The notes under the pieces were generated by a model. That model worked only from the letters and a program-made list of their open reading frames with translations. It made no database searches and had not been told where the DNA came from. A stretch of DNA of 64,000 nucleotides from Bogoriella caseilytica (GTDB lineage: Bacteria > Actinomycetota > Actinomycetes > Actinomycetales > Actinomycetaceae): contig NZ_RKHK01000001.1 in assembly GCF_003752405.1 (NCBI RefSeq), positions 1,116,001 through 1,180,000 on the forward strand, written 5' to 3'. Position numbers and translations under genes: made by a program. The first letter of the stretch is position 1. The number at the start of each line of letters is the position of its first letter. This document shows positions 1-8,207 of this stretch, in pieces.

Positions 1-1345
1 CCTGGTCGTAGAGATCCTCGAACTGGGCCTCGACCCGTTCCATCTCGCCACGCACGTCCACATCGGAGGTCAGGATCTGCTGGAGGGTCTGGGCGAGTTC
101 CAGGTCACCGCCGGGCAGGAAGAGCCGGGCGAAGTCCTGCACGCGGGTGCGCTCGAGCTGGTCCACCGCCGTCTCGAACAGGGGGTTGTCCGCGTAGACC
201 TCGCTCATGTCCGCGTCCTGGTGGGAGGGCACGTAGCCGGTGGCCGCCGAGAAGGTGGCCTGCGATTCCGCGGAGGTCATGTGGCCGGCGAACATCGCCG
301 CAGCGAGCTGCACATCGGGCGAGGAGGCCGAGGCGATCATCAGGCCCGCCCCTCCGGTGGGCACGACGTTCTCGTCGCCGCCGGCGCCCGTGGGCAGGAA
401 GGCGGTGCCGACCTCGAAGTCGGCGGCCTCGAGGATGCCGCCGAGCGAGCCGGTGGACTGGATGGTCTGACCGGCCACACCCGAGGCGAAGTCATCCTGC
501 TGGGCGGTGGCGGCCACGTTGGCCCACTCACCGACTCCGGACTGGGCGAACTCCAGCGCCTCGACGGTCGCGTCGGAGGTGAGGATGGAGAAGTCCCACT
601 CATCGGACCATCCACCGCCCTCACCCCACACCAGGTTGGCCAGAGCCCACGCCGGGTACTGGTCCTGCGGCGGGAAGGCGAAGCCGGACTGGGCGAGGCC
701 GGCGTCGACGATCTGCTGGGAGATCTCGGCCACCTCTTCCCAGGTCTCCGGTGGGCTGTCGATGCCGAGTTCCTCGTAGAACTCCACGTTGTAGTAGAAC
801 AGCGGGGTGGAGCGGGCGTAGGGCACGCCGTAGTGGTAGCCCTCGTACAGGTAGTCCTCGTACAGCGCCTCCACGTAGCCGCTCACGTCGACCTCTGCCG
901 CCTCCAGGACGTCGTCGGCCGGGACCAGCATGTCGTTGAGGTACGGCAGGAACCACGTGGCGTCGGACAGCACGATGACGTCAGCGCCCGAGCCACCACC
1001 GGTGAGGAACCACTGCTGGGTCTCCTCGTAGTTCGCACCCGAGGTCACCACCTCGACCTCGATGCCGGTCTCCTCGGTGAACTGCTCGATCAGTTCGGCC
1101 TCCACATCAGCCGACCCACCGGGGTGGTTCGTGGCGAAGACGATGGAGTCGGCCGGCTCCACCTCGGACCAGTCGATGCCGTCGCTGCCGGCGTCGCCGC
1201 CGTCAGCGACATCGCCGGTGGCGTTGCCGCCGTCCTCGGATCCATTCCCTCCGGAGGTGTCCGGCCCGCCGCAGGCGGCGAGGAGCAGGGCTCCTGTGAC
1301 GACGGCGGCAACGGCGGCGGTGCGCCGGCTTCTGGTGATGCGCAT
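1..1345 (-). CDS. Sugar ABC transporter solute-binding lipoprotein (3' end outside window)
   Basis: The reading frame opens at ATG 1345 and runs without a stop to the window edge, so the C-terminus is missing (about 448 codons seen). The N-terminus has arginines, a hydrophobic stretch and the lipobox LLLAAC, then a Gly/Asp/Ser-rich linker typical of actinobacterial lipoproteins. The mature part has the family 1 extracellular binding-protein look (VEVVTSGANYEE, then DVIVLSDATWFLPYLND, and GVPYARSTPLFYYN in the hinge region). It is followed 11 bp downstream by two permeases of the UgpA/UgpE (MalF/MalG) type, so it should deliver a sugar or polyol to them. The exact substrate cannot be read from sequence, and no ATPase gene is seen in the visible part of the operon. 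Confidence 0.9.
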   Translation of the reverse strand, partial: MRITRSRRTAAVAAVVTGALLLAACGGPDTSGGNGSEDGGNATGDVADGGDAGSDGIDWSEVEPADSIVFATNHPGGSADVEAELIEQFTEETGIEVEVVTSGANYEETQQWFLTGGGSGADVIVLSDATWFLPYLNDMLVPADDVLEAAEVDVSGYVEALYEDYLYEGYHYGVPYARSTPLFYYNVEFYEELGIDSPPETWEEVAEISQQIVDAGLAQSGFAFPPQDQYPAWALANLVWGEGGGWSDEWDFSILTSDATVEALEFAQSGVGEWANVAATAQQDDFASGVAGQTIQSTGSLGGILEAADFEVGTAFLPTGAGGDENVVPTGGAGLMIASASSPDVQLAAAMFAGHMTSAESQATFSAATGYVPSHQDADMSEVYADNPLFETAVDQLERTRVQDFARLFLPGGDLELAQTLQQILTSDVDVRGEMERVEAQFEDLYDQ

Positions 1346-1356
1346 GGGTGTTCCTT

Positions 1357-2304
1357 TCACTTGACAGCGCCCTGGGTCAGGCCCGCGACGATGTATCGCT
1401 GCAATGCGGCGAAGATGATGAGCATGGGGACGATGACGAGCACGGCGCCGGCCATGAGGATTCCGTAGCTCGAAGTGGTGTCCTCGATGGAGCGCAGCAG
1501 GTTCAGCCCCACCGGGAGAGTCATGGTGTCGACCCGATCCGTGATGATCAGCGGCCACAGGAAGGAGTTCCACTCGTTCACGATGGTCACCAGTGCCACG
1601 GTGGCGATCGCGGGCGTGGAGACCGGCACGGCGATCTGCCACAGCTTGCGCAGGTGGCCGGCGCCATCGAGCTCGGCGGCCTCGAAGAGTTCGATGGGGA
1701 GCGCCTTGAAGTGCTGGCGCATCAAGAAGGTGCCGAAGGCGGTGCCGAGCCCCGGCAGGATGATTCCCCAGAGCGTATTGACACCGCCGAGGGCACTGAT
1801 GGTCATGTAGTTCGGCAGCATCGAGACCTCGGCCGGAACCATCAGGGCCACGAGGATCCCGAGGAAGATGATGTTTTTCCCGCGCACGTTGATGAAGACC
1901 AGGGCGTAGGCCGTGGTCACCGCCAGCAGGACCTTCACGAACCCGCCCACCGCGGTCACGATCACCGAGTTCCGCAACAGTCGTAGCAACGGCACCCGGT
2001 CGGCCACGGTCTCGTAGTTGGCCGCGGTGGGGTCCTGCGGCAGCAGGCTGGGACTGAGCGTGACGATCTCGTTGAGCGGCTTGAAGCTCGAGGAGAGCAT
2101 CCACACCAGGGGCAGCACGATCACGAGCAGGGCCACCAGGATCGGCAGATAGCCGGCCAGCATGGTGTCGGCGAGGTTCCGGGGCTGGAAGGCTTTGCGC
2201 CATTCGGCTCGGGCCGGGGGGATCGGGCGGCCCGAGGACGTGAGAGAGGCCGGAGCATTCGTGCCGCTGCCCGGGCGGGGCGCGGTGGTGGGCTCGTGGC
2301 TCAT
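1357..2304 (-). CDS. Carbohydrate ABC transporter permease (UgpE/MalG type)
   Basis: A 315-aa inner-membrane permease with about six hydrophobic segments and the MalG-class cytoplasmic EAA loop (ELFEAAELDGAGHLRKLWQIAVP). The start is ATG 2304, whose A is also the last base of the upstream permease stop (TGATG), so translation is coupled. The N-terminal 35 residues are Pro/Ser-rich and cytoplasmic. A much longer open frame runs upstream, but only in the wrong frame of the neighbouring permease. Together with the next gene it forms the heterodimeric channel for the binding protein at 1-1345. Confidence 0.92.
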   Translation of the reverse strand: MSHEPTTAPRPGSGTNAPASLTSSGRPIPPARAEWRKAFQPRNLADTMLAGYLPILVALLVIVLPLVWMLSSSFKPLNEIVTLSPSLLPQDPTAANYETVADRVPLLRLLRNSVIVTAVGGFVKVLLAVTTAYALVFINVRGKNIIFLGILVALMVPAEVSMLPNYMTISALGGVNTLWGIILPGLGTAFGTFLMRQHFKALPIELFEAAELDGAGHLRKLWQIAVPVSTPAIATVALVTIVNEWNSFLWPLIITDRVDTMTLPVGLNLLRSIEDTTSSYGILMAGAVLVIVPMLIIFAALQRYIVAGLTQGAVK

Positions 2305-3305
2305 CAGTAGTGCACCCGCCTCTCCACGTAGCGCAGCTGAATGGCGGTGATGACGAACAGCGTGAAGAACAGGACGACGGCGATGGCGGCGGAGTATCCG
2401 GCCCGCTGGTACTGCCCGAAGGACTGCAGATAGATCTCGAAGATGATCGTGTTCGTGCCGTGCCCGGTGGGCGTCATGATGCGCAGGATGTCGAAGGCCT
2501 GGGTCATCGAGAAGATGATGTTCGTGACGAACAGAAAGAAGACCGTGGGCGTCAGCAGCGGCAAGGTGATGGAGAAGAAGCGGCGCACGGCTCCGGCTCG
2601 ATCGATCATGGCGGCCTCGATGAGATCGCGCGGGATCGACTGCAGGCCGGCGAGGAAGACGACGGCGCAGTAGCCGAGGTTCTTCCAGACGTACACGATG
2701 ATGACCATCACCAGGTTCCAGTCGGCATCGAGTTTCCAGGCTGGGGAGTCGATGCCGAAGACGGCGAGGATGTGCATCAGGGCGCCGCGGTTGGGATCGA
2801 AGATGAAGTCCCACACCAGTGCCACGCCCACCCCGGAGAGCACATAGGGCGAGAACACCGCGGTGCGCGCGAAGGTGCGCCCCGGGATCTTCTTGTTGAG
2901 CACCAGCGCAATGAGCAGGCCGAGGATCATCGACCCGACCACGGCGCCGGCGGTGAAGATGCCGGTGATCCGCCAGACCTCCAGCCCGGAGGGTGAGGTG
3001 AAGAAGCGGATGTAGTTGTCGAGACCGATCGGCGTGGCGCGCGGTGAGCCGAGGCGCCAGTTCAGGAGTGAGAACTCCATGTTCCGGATCAGCGGGTAGT
3101 AGATGAAGGTCAGGATCAGGGCGATGTTGGGCCCGGCGAAGAGCAGGAAGAGTGACCAGTTCTTCGCGCTGCGTTTGCGAGCGGCGCGTCTGCGGTGCGC
3201 ATCGCGCTCGGTGGACGAGGGCGGAGCGGGCCGGGGAGCAGCGTCGTGGCTGGCGGCCGCGGTCTGAGGCGTGATGACGGCGGCCGATGAACGCGTATCT
3301 CCCAC
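2304..3305 (-). CDS. Carbohydrate ABC transporter permease (UgpA/MalF type)
   Basis: A 333-aa membrane permease. I place the start at GTG 3305 because GGAGGAGG lies 7-8 bases upstream; the open frame extends to 3446 but that part does not look like a permease N-terminus. A cytoplasmic tail rich in Ala/Pro/Arg leads into the first membrane segment (LFLLFAGPNIALILTFIYYP), and the EAA loop reads DLIEAAMIDRAGAVRRFFSIT. It is the first gene of the sugar importer operon and overlaps the next permease by one base. The substrate is not determined. Confidence 0.9.
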   Translation of the reverse strand: MGDTRSSAAVITPQTAAASHDAAPRPAPPSSTERDAHRRRAARKRSAKNWSLFLLFAGPNIALILTFIYYPLIRNMEFSLLNWRLGSPRATPIGLDNYIRFFTSPSGLEVWRITGIFTAGAVVGSMILGLLIALVLNKKIPGRTFARTAVFSPYVLSGVGVALVWDFIFDPNRGALMHILAVFGIDSPAWKLDADWNLVMVIIVYVWKNLGYCAVVFLAGLQSIPRDLIEAAMIDRAGAVRRFFSITLPLLTPTVFFLFVTNIIFSMTQAFDILRIMTPTGHGTNTIIFEIYLQSFGQYQRAGYSAAIAVVLFFTLFVITAIQLRYVERRVHY

Positions 3306-3397
3306 TCGCGTTCCTCCTCCCGCATCCTGATGGCACAGCCGTGTTCCTGACGACGCTTCACTGTGCACCGCGAAAGGACGCGGAAGGTTGCCATCCA

Positions 3398-3446
3398 TTG
3401 ACCATCGGGTGAATCTCGGGTCAAGAAAGCTACCCGTTCCGGTCAA
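3398..3446. promoter_or_regulatory. TTGACC/GGTCAA repeats upstream of sugar importer operon
   Basis: TTGACC at 3398-3403 is mirrored by GGTCAA at 3419-3424 (centres 21 bp apart, two helical turns) and repeated at 3441-3446. The sites sit 95-140 bp upstream of the permease GTG start. They could be operator half-sites for a sugar-responsive repressor or include a -35 box (TTGACC on the minus strand). No convincing -10 partner was found, so the role is a guess. Confidence 0.25.
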
Positions 3447-3506
3447 GTGGGGGTGCAGCTACGGCTGGTGCGCCGAGCTGGTGGCAGGCAGGCGAGCCTG
3501 CCGCAG

Positions 3507-4574
3507 TCAGAACCCGACGACGGCTCCTGGATCGAGACGAGCCCGAACGCGATCTCCGGGGTTGAGCGTGCCAGGGGCGTGGGCTGAGGCGATGGCTGTG
3601 GCCAGCTGGCCGCCGGGTAGCGCAAGATCCACCTCCAGCCGGCCGCGCACGAAGCGCGTGGCGAGCACCTCCAACTCGATGCCGGAGTCCGGGGAGACCT
3701 GGAGCGCTCCGGGGGCCAGAGCGAAGGTTGAGTCCCGACGATCCAAGTTGACGCTGTCGAGCGCCCCGGAACCGGCGAGCGCCCGCATCGTCTCGGCGTC
3801 CACGAAGGGGCCATAGCCGAGGAACTCGGCGATCTCCCCCGATTGCGGGGACTGCCACAGCTCGGCCGGTGTGCCGGCTTGAGCGAGGCGACCGTCGATC
3901 AGTACCGCGACCCGGTCGGCCACGGTGAAGGCCTCATCATGATCATGGGTGACGTAGACGGCAGTGATCCCGGTGGCGCGCAGGATGCGGTGGAGTTCAC
4001 CGGTGAGGCGCTCACGGAGTCCGCGGTCCAGGGCCGAGAGCGGCTCATCCAGCAGCAAGAGCCGCGGCGAGGGTGCGAGCGCTCGGGCCAGGGCCACTCG
4101 CTGGGCCTGCCCGCCGGAGAGTTTGGTGACCGGTCGGTCGCCGTAACCGTCGAGGCCGACGAGTTCGAGCAGTTCCGCCACCCGCGCGCGACGCTGCTCG
4201 CGGACGAGGTCACTCAGCCCATAGGCGAGGTTGCCGGCCACACTGCGATGCGGGAAGAGCTGACCGTCCTGGAAGAGCAGTCCGAAGCCGCGCCGGTGGA
4301 CCGGCACCTCGCTCACCGGCTCGCCGTCCCAGAGCAGCTGCCCGCCGGCGAGTGGTTCCAGGCCCGCGATGGCGCGCAGCAGCGAGGACTTCCCCGAGCC
4401 CGAGGGGCCGAGCAGCGCCACCACTTCTCCCCCGGCGACGTCGAGGTCCACGCCGTCGACGGCGGTGAAGTCGTCGTAGCGCACCACGGCCTGACGCACG
4501 GCCAGGCCGCCGTGCGCAGGCGGGCTGTGGCGCACCGCCGAGCTCGGGGCAGCTGCCTGCTGGTCCTTCACCAT
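3507..4574 (-). CDS. ABC transporter ATPase, thiamine-type (ThiQ-like)
   Basis: A 355-aa ABC ATPase: Walker A GPSGSGKS at residues 56-63, Q-loop near 102, signature LSGGQ at 152-156, Walker B LLLLDEP at 172-178, and switch histidine in VTHDHDEAF near 208. Residues from about 260 on form an extra C-terminal domain of the TOBE kind, as in ferric-iron (FbpC) and some thiamine ATPases, and longer than classic ThiQ (about 230 aa). It starts at ATG 4574 (GTG 4571 is also possible) inside the end of the permease gene. The TPP riboswitch ahead of the operon makes thiamine, its phosphates or a pyrimidine precursor the likely cargo; on domain content alone iron would be an alternative. Confidence 0.9.
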   Translation of the reverse strand: MVKDQQAAAPSSAVRHSPPAHGGLAVRQAVVRYDDFTAVDGVDLDVAGGEVVALLGPSGSGKSSLLRAIAGLEPLAGGQLLWDGEPVSEVPVHRRGFGLLFQDGQLFPHRSVAGNLAYGLSDLVREQRRARVAELLELVGLDGYGDRPVTKLSGGQAQRVALARALAPSPRLLLLDEPLSALDRGLRERLTGELHRILRATGITAVYVTHDHDEAFTVADRVAVLIDGRLAQAGTPAELWQSPQSGEIAEFLGYGPFVDAETMRALAGSGALDSVNLDRRDSTFALAPGALQVSPDSGIELEVLATRFVRGRLEVDLALPGGQLATAIASAHAPGTLNPGDRVRARLDPGAVVGF

Positions 4575-6310
4575 CCGGTGGCCTCCTTGGTGCGCAGTCT
4601 TTCAGCCAGGCCGATCGCGGTAGCGGTCAGTGCCGCGAGAATCACCGCGGCCGCCATGGCCATGCCGTAGTTCTCAGCTCCGGGACGTCCCAGCAACCGG
4701 TAGATGACCACCGGCAAGGTGAGGTGGTCTGGGCGGGAGAGGAATGAGGTTGCCCCGAACTCGCCGAGCGAGACTGCGAAGGCGAAGCCGACGGCGAGGC
4801 CCCAGCCGCGCACCAGGAAGGGGCCGTCGACCGTGGCCAGCACCCGCCCGGGTGAAGCGCCCAGCGTGGCGGCGACCTCCCGCAAACGCGGGTCAATGGC
4901 CCGCAACACCGGGAGCAGGGTGCGCACCACCAGCGGGGTGGCCACTACGGCCTGGGCGATGGGCACCAGGATCGGTGAGGAGCGCAGGTCCAGCGGCGGG
5001 TGGTTCAGGCTGATCAGGATGCCGAAGCCCACGGTCACTGCTGAGACGCCCAGCGGCAGCATGAAGGCGGCGTCGAGCAGGCCGAGGGATCTTCGCCCGA
5101 GCAACCCGCGCGGGCGGCGTGAGAGCAGCACGGCCACCAATGTGCCGACGACGACGGCAATCAGTGTGGCGTCTACGGCGGTCCGCAGGGAGTTCCCGGC
5201 CGCCTCCATCACCGAGACGTTCAGAGCACGGGTCGAACCCGGGTCAGCGAGGTTGCGATAGTTCTGCAGCCCCCAGCTGCCGTCGGGCTCCTGGAAGGAC
5301 CGCCCCACCAGGGTGAGGATCGGGGTCGCGATCAGGCCGATCACGGTGCCGGCGGTGACCACGGCCGGGACGAGGTCCGGGCCGAGGCGGGGCAGCCGCC
5401 TGCGGCCGGTGCCAGATGCCGGGCCGCGGTCACGGTTGAGTAGCCGCAGCGGTGCCGCTGCTTCGGTGCGCAGGCTGAGTGCGCGCTCCTGGCGTTTCCG
5501 GCTCGCCGCAGCGACCGCCAGCGCCAGGGCGACGACCACGACCTGCACCACCGAGAGCACGGCGGCCGCGCGCAGATCGAGGAACTGCACGGTCTGGAGG
5601 TAGATCTCGGATTCGATGGTGCCGTAGCGGATCCCGCCGAGCGTGATCACGATCCCGAAGGCTGTGGCACAGAACAGGAAGACCACGGAGGCGGCCGAGG
5701 CGATCGCCGGCCCCAGCGCCGGGAGCGTGACCGTGAAGAAGGCCCGCGCCGGTGAGGCACCCAGGGCGCGGGCCGCCTGCTCGGTGCGGGGGTCGAGCCG
5801 CGCCCAGAGCCCGCCGACCGTGCGCACCACCACCGTGTAGTTGAAGAACATCAGGGCGAGCACGATGGCCGCCATGGTCCGGTCGAGTCCGAGGAAGCCG
5901 AGCGGACCGCCCTCACCGAGCAAGGCGCGGAAAGCCGCGCCGACCACCACGGAGGGCAGCACGAAGGGCACCGAGACCAGGCCGCGCACGAAGCGCTGCC
6001 CGCGGAAACGGCACCGGTAGAGAACATAGGCACCGGGCAGCCCCAGTGCCAGCGCGCCGACGGTGCCGAGGAAGGCCTGGGCAAGGGTCTGGCGGATGAC
6101 GCGCCAGGTGCGTGACCGGGAGAAGACGTCGGCGAAACCGCCGAGGTCCACTCCCCCGGTCACGCCGTCGGGGAAGAAGCCCCGGCCCACCAGGGAGAGC
6201 ACCGGATAGGCGAAGAACACCGCGAGGAAGGTCAGCGGCACAGCGGCCGCCACCCCCCAGAGTGCCCACGTGCCGATCCGGCGCCCCCGCGCCTGGTGAG
6301 GCAGCGTCAC
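4568..6310 (-). CDS. Thiamine-type ABC transporter permease, fused double permease (ThiP-like)
   Basis: A 580-aa protein made of two tandem permease halves, each with about six membrane helices and its own EAA loop (EQAARALGASPARAFFTVTL and REVAATLGASPGRVLATVDG). This double architecture is standard for ThiP and FbpB. The start is GTG 6310, overlapping the thiB-like stop by four bases (GTGA); the frame remains open further upstream but there it overlaps the binding-protein gene. It should form the whole transmembrane channel for the ATPase at 3507-4574. Confidence 0.92.
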   Translation of the reverse strand: MTLPHQARGRRIGTWALWGVAAAVPLTFLAVFFAYPVLSLVGRGFFPDGVTGGVDLGGFADVFSRSRTWRVIRQTLAQAFLGTVGALALGLPGAYVLYRCRFRGQRFVRGLVSVPFVLPSVVVGAAFRALLGEGGPLGFLGLDRTMAAIVLALMFFNYTVVVRTVGGLWARLDPRTEQAARALGASPARAFFTVTLPALGPAIASAASVVFLFCATAFGIVITLGGIRYGTIESEIYLQTVQFLDLRAAAVLSVVQVVVVALALAVAAASRKRQERALSLRTEAAAPLRLLNRDRGPASGTGRRRLPRLGPDLVPAVVTAGTVIGLIATPILTLVGRSFQEPDGSWGLQNYRNLADPGSTRALNVSVMEAAGNSLRTAVDATLIAVVVGTLVAVLLSRRPRGLLGRRSLGLLDAAFMLPLGVSAVTVGFGILISLNHPPLDLRSSPILVPIAQAVVATPLVVRTLLPVLRAIDPRLREVAATLGASPGRVLATVDGPFLVRGWGLAVGFAFAVSLGEFGATSFLSRPDHLTLPVVIYRLLGRPGAENYGMAMAAAVILAALTATAIGLAERLRTKEATGW

Positions 6311-7458
6311 CCGATCACGATCTCCATCCACGAGTCGATCCAGTTCTCGCGGTTCTCTTCGATTTCCGCGTAGTCCACCTCGTGGGGCGCGGGTGCGATC
6401 TCGGCGTGCTCGGCCCACTCCGCCGGCAGCTCGGCTTCCTCAGCGACCGGGAACACGAACATGGTCTCCGGGATGGCTTCCTGGGCTTCGATGGTGAGCA
6501 GGAAGTCGATGAAGGCCTGCGCCCCCTCCGGGTTTTCCGCCCCGGTGATGACGCCGGCGTACTCCACCTGACGGAAGCAGGTCTCCAGCATCGCGGCGGT
6601 GGTGGGCTCGCCGTCGTCGTCGAGGATGTAGGGCGGGGAGGAGGCATAGGACAGCACCACGGGGTAGTCACCGCCGTGGGCGGTGAACTCCTCGTAGTAG
6701 GCCTGCGACCAGCCATCGGCCACCAGCAGGCCATTGGCGGTCAGGTCCTCCCAGTAGCCTTCCCAGCCGTCGGTGCCGAAGTGCCCGACGGTGGCGAGCA
6801 GCATGGCCAGGCCAGGGGTGGAGGAGGCGGCGTTGGTGACGACGGTCAGGTTCTCGTAGTCCGGCTCGACGAGGTCGTCGAAGGTGGTGGGAACGGCGAG
6901 CTCGGACTCCTCGAACCACGCCAGGTCCACGTTCAAGCAGACGTCACCGAAGTCGATAGGGGTGAGCTCCTCGGCAATGACGAGGTCCTCGGCGCCCGCG
7001 GGGAGGTTCGGTGAGGTGTACGGCTCGAAGACCCCGGCCTCGAGCGCGCGCCCGGCGAAGGCATTGTCGATGCCGAAGGCCACGTCCCCGAGCGGGGAGT
7101 CGGCGGTGAGGATGAGCTGGGCGCCGACCTCGGCGTCAGCCTCATGGATCTGCACCGTGTAGCCGGTCTCCTCCTCGAAGGCTTCGAGGAGTTCGGGGTG
7201 GCCTTCGAAGAGTGAGAAGGAGCTGTGGGAGACCACGCGCACGACGTCGTTCGCCGCGCCGTCGGCGGCGCCGTCGTTCGCGTCCTCGTCAGCGTCTTCC
7301 TCGGCGGCTTCGGGGGTGGTGGCGTCTTCGTCGGGCGATTCCTCATCGGAGCCACCCAGGGTGCAGCCGACGAGCGCGAGCGTGGCGCCCACGGCAATGG
7401 CCAGGCGCCCCAGAGGTCGGGCGGAGTGGTGCGGTGGGCGCGTGATGCTGGTGTTCAT
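6307..7458 (-). CDS. Thiamine-type ABC transporter substrate-binding lipoprotein (ThiB-like)
   Basis: A 383-aa lipoprotein. The signal peptide ends at lipobox LALVGC (Cys32), followed by a strongly acidic linker (about residues 36-70). The mature part matches the thiamine/iron binding class: VRVVSHSSFSLFEGHPELL at the start, FGIDNAFAGRALEAGVFEPY, and AASSTPGLAMLLATV. ATG 7458 has GGGAGGA six bases upstream. It is the first gene after the TPP riboswitch and is translationally coupled to the permease, so the operon order is thiB-thiP-thiQ. TPP, thiamine and HMP cannot be told apart as ligand from sequence. Confidence 0.92.
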   Translation of the reverse strand: MNTSITRPPHHSARPLGRLAIAVGATLALVGCTLGGSDEESPDEDATTPEAAEEDADEDANDGAADGAANDVVRVVSHSSFSLFEGHPELLEAFEEETGYTVQIHEADAEVGAQLILTADSPLGDVAFGIDNAFAGRALEAGVFEPYTSPNLPAGAEDLVIAEELTPIDFGDVCLNVDLAWFEESELAVPTTFDDLVEPDYENLTVVTNAASSTPGLAMLLATVGHFGTDGWEGYWEDLTANGLLVADGWSQAYYEEFTAHGGDYPVVLSYASSPPYILDDDGEPTTAAMLETCFRQVEYAGVITGAENPEGAQAFIDFLLTIEAQEAIPETMFVFPVAEEAELPAEWAEHAEIAPAPHEVDYAEIEENRENWIDSWMEIVIG

Positions 7459-7527
7459 GGTGTCCTCCCAGACGTGCAGGAGGGCCCACGCGGGCGCGGT
7501 TGCGCTCGCGTGGGGAGAGAATTCCCG

Positions 7528-7632
7528 ACTTCCTTCGCCGGTCCTAACCGGATCAGGTTCGAGGGTCTGCGGTGGTACCGCACTCTCAGCGCTCTGGTTG
7601 GCCACTCCGTGCGTGGCCAGGCGCTCCCCTGT
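7528..7632 (-). promoter_or_regulatory. TPP riboswitch (THI element)
   Basis: On the minus strand the leader contains the two conserved TPP-riboswitch blocks: GCGCTGAGAGTGCGG (pyrimidine-sensing helix, around 7579-7593) and ACCTGATCCGGTTAGGACC with GGCGAAGGAAG (pyrophosphate-sensing side, around 7531-7562). The outer strands GGGGAGCGCC and the GGAAG side close the P1 region. The start codon of the thiB-like gene is about 70 bases downstream, and the tail between them can pair with itself (GCGCAACCGCGCCCGCG), which may be the expression switch. Binding of TPP should lower expression of the importer. Confidence 0.93.
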
Positions 7633-7654
7633 CGTTCACGGGCAGTGTAGCCAC

Positions 7655-8068
7655 TCAATCCACCGGGAGAACGACGGCGTCACTCTCCAGCCCGCCGTCC
7701 CCGGCCTCATCGGCGTCCGGATCCTCCCAGACTTCGATCAGTTCGAAGGTGTGCTCCCCAAGCGTCGCCCGCCCGCCGACGGTGAGGTCGGCGCTCTCCA
7801 CGGAGCCGCTGACCTGGAACTCGAGCATGATCGAGTCGTCCCAGATGTTCGAGGCCACCAGACGGCCCTCGGCATAGGGGGTAGGTGTGTTGGCTCGGAG
7901 GCGGATGGCGCCGTCGGGCATGTCGCCGGCCTCCTCGGGACCATTCTCGGCAGTCTCGGCCGGCTCCCGGCTCGGCGTAGACGGCTCCGGGTCCGCGCTC
8001 TCGGTGCAACCGGATGCGAGCACCAGGCTCACAGCAGCGACAAGGCACAATCTCGGCAGTGTGCGCAT
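7655..8068 (-). CDS. Small lipoprotein, paralogous N-terminus to the OmpA lipoproteins
   Basis: A 137-aa predicted lipoprotein starting at ATG 8068 (GGAGGGGG six bases upstream). The signal peptide MRTLPRLCLVAAVSLVLASG ends at Cys21. Its first 27 residues are nearly the same as those of the lipoproteins at 9898-11481 and 17871-19469 (MRTLP...GCT.SADPEP). The mature part is short, about 110 residues, and resembles the C-terminal beta-type domain of those larger proteins (GEHTFELIEVWEDPDADEAGDGG) but lacks the OmpA domain. It could be a deletion derivative or a separate member of the family. Function unknown. Confidence 0.7.
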   Translation of the reverse strand: MRTLPRLCLVAAVSLVLASGCTESADPEPSTPSREPAETAENGPEEAGDMPDGAIRLRANTPTPYAEGRLVASNIWDDSIMLEFQVSGSVESADLTVGGRATLGEHTFELIEVWEDPDADEAGDGGLESDAVVLPVD

Positions 8069-8122
8069 GACGGCCCCCTCCACTCAGATGCGTCAGGGAG
8101 ACTCTGAGGACGCCCCGATGCG

Positions 8123-8128
8123 AGCATA
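8123..8128 (-). promoter_or_regulatory. -10 box TATGCT of the lipoprotein cassette (copy 1)
   Basis: TATGCT lies 55 bases upstream of the ATG at 8068. The same box occurs at 11537-11542 and 19524-19529 at 56 and 55 bases from the starts of the other two lipoproteins, together with a shared GCATC.GA...GGGGGCCGT leader. Confidence 0.5.
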
Positions 8129-8195
8129 ACCATGACCTACCGGTTCTTCTGGATGGCGGTGAACTCACCACGGACCCGAAACTTCGGGCGGCCGG

Positions 8196-8201
8196 GATAA
8201 T
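8196..8201 (+). promoter_or_regulatory. -10 box GATAAT, leaderless start
   Basis: GATAAT followed by six bases and then ATG 8208. This is the spacing expected when transcription starts on the A of the start codon. No Shine-Dalgarno sequence is present. Confidence 0.5.
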
Positions 8202-8207
8202 GCCAGG

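Noticed and set aside
221-1468. Plus-strand open frames of 100-660 codons opposite almost every gene (for example 221-1468, 18183-19595, 35452-37440, 61123-61521)
   Set aside because: They are mirrors of true genes in GC-rich DNA: composition is Arg/Gly/His-rich, they lack domains, and each lies exactly opposite a gene with clear family motifs.
1357-3336. One 659-residue fused permease
   Set aside because: The upstream half reads the neighbouring permease in the wrong frame; the real gene starts at ATG 2304.
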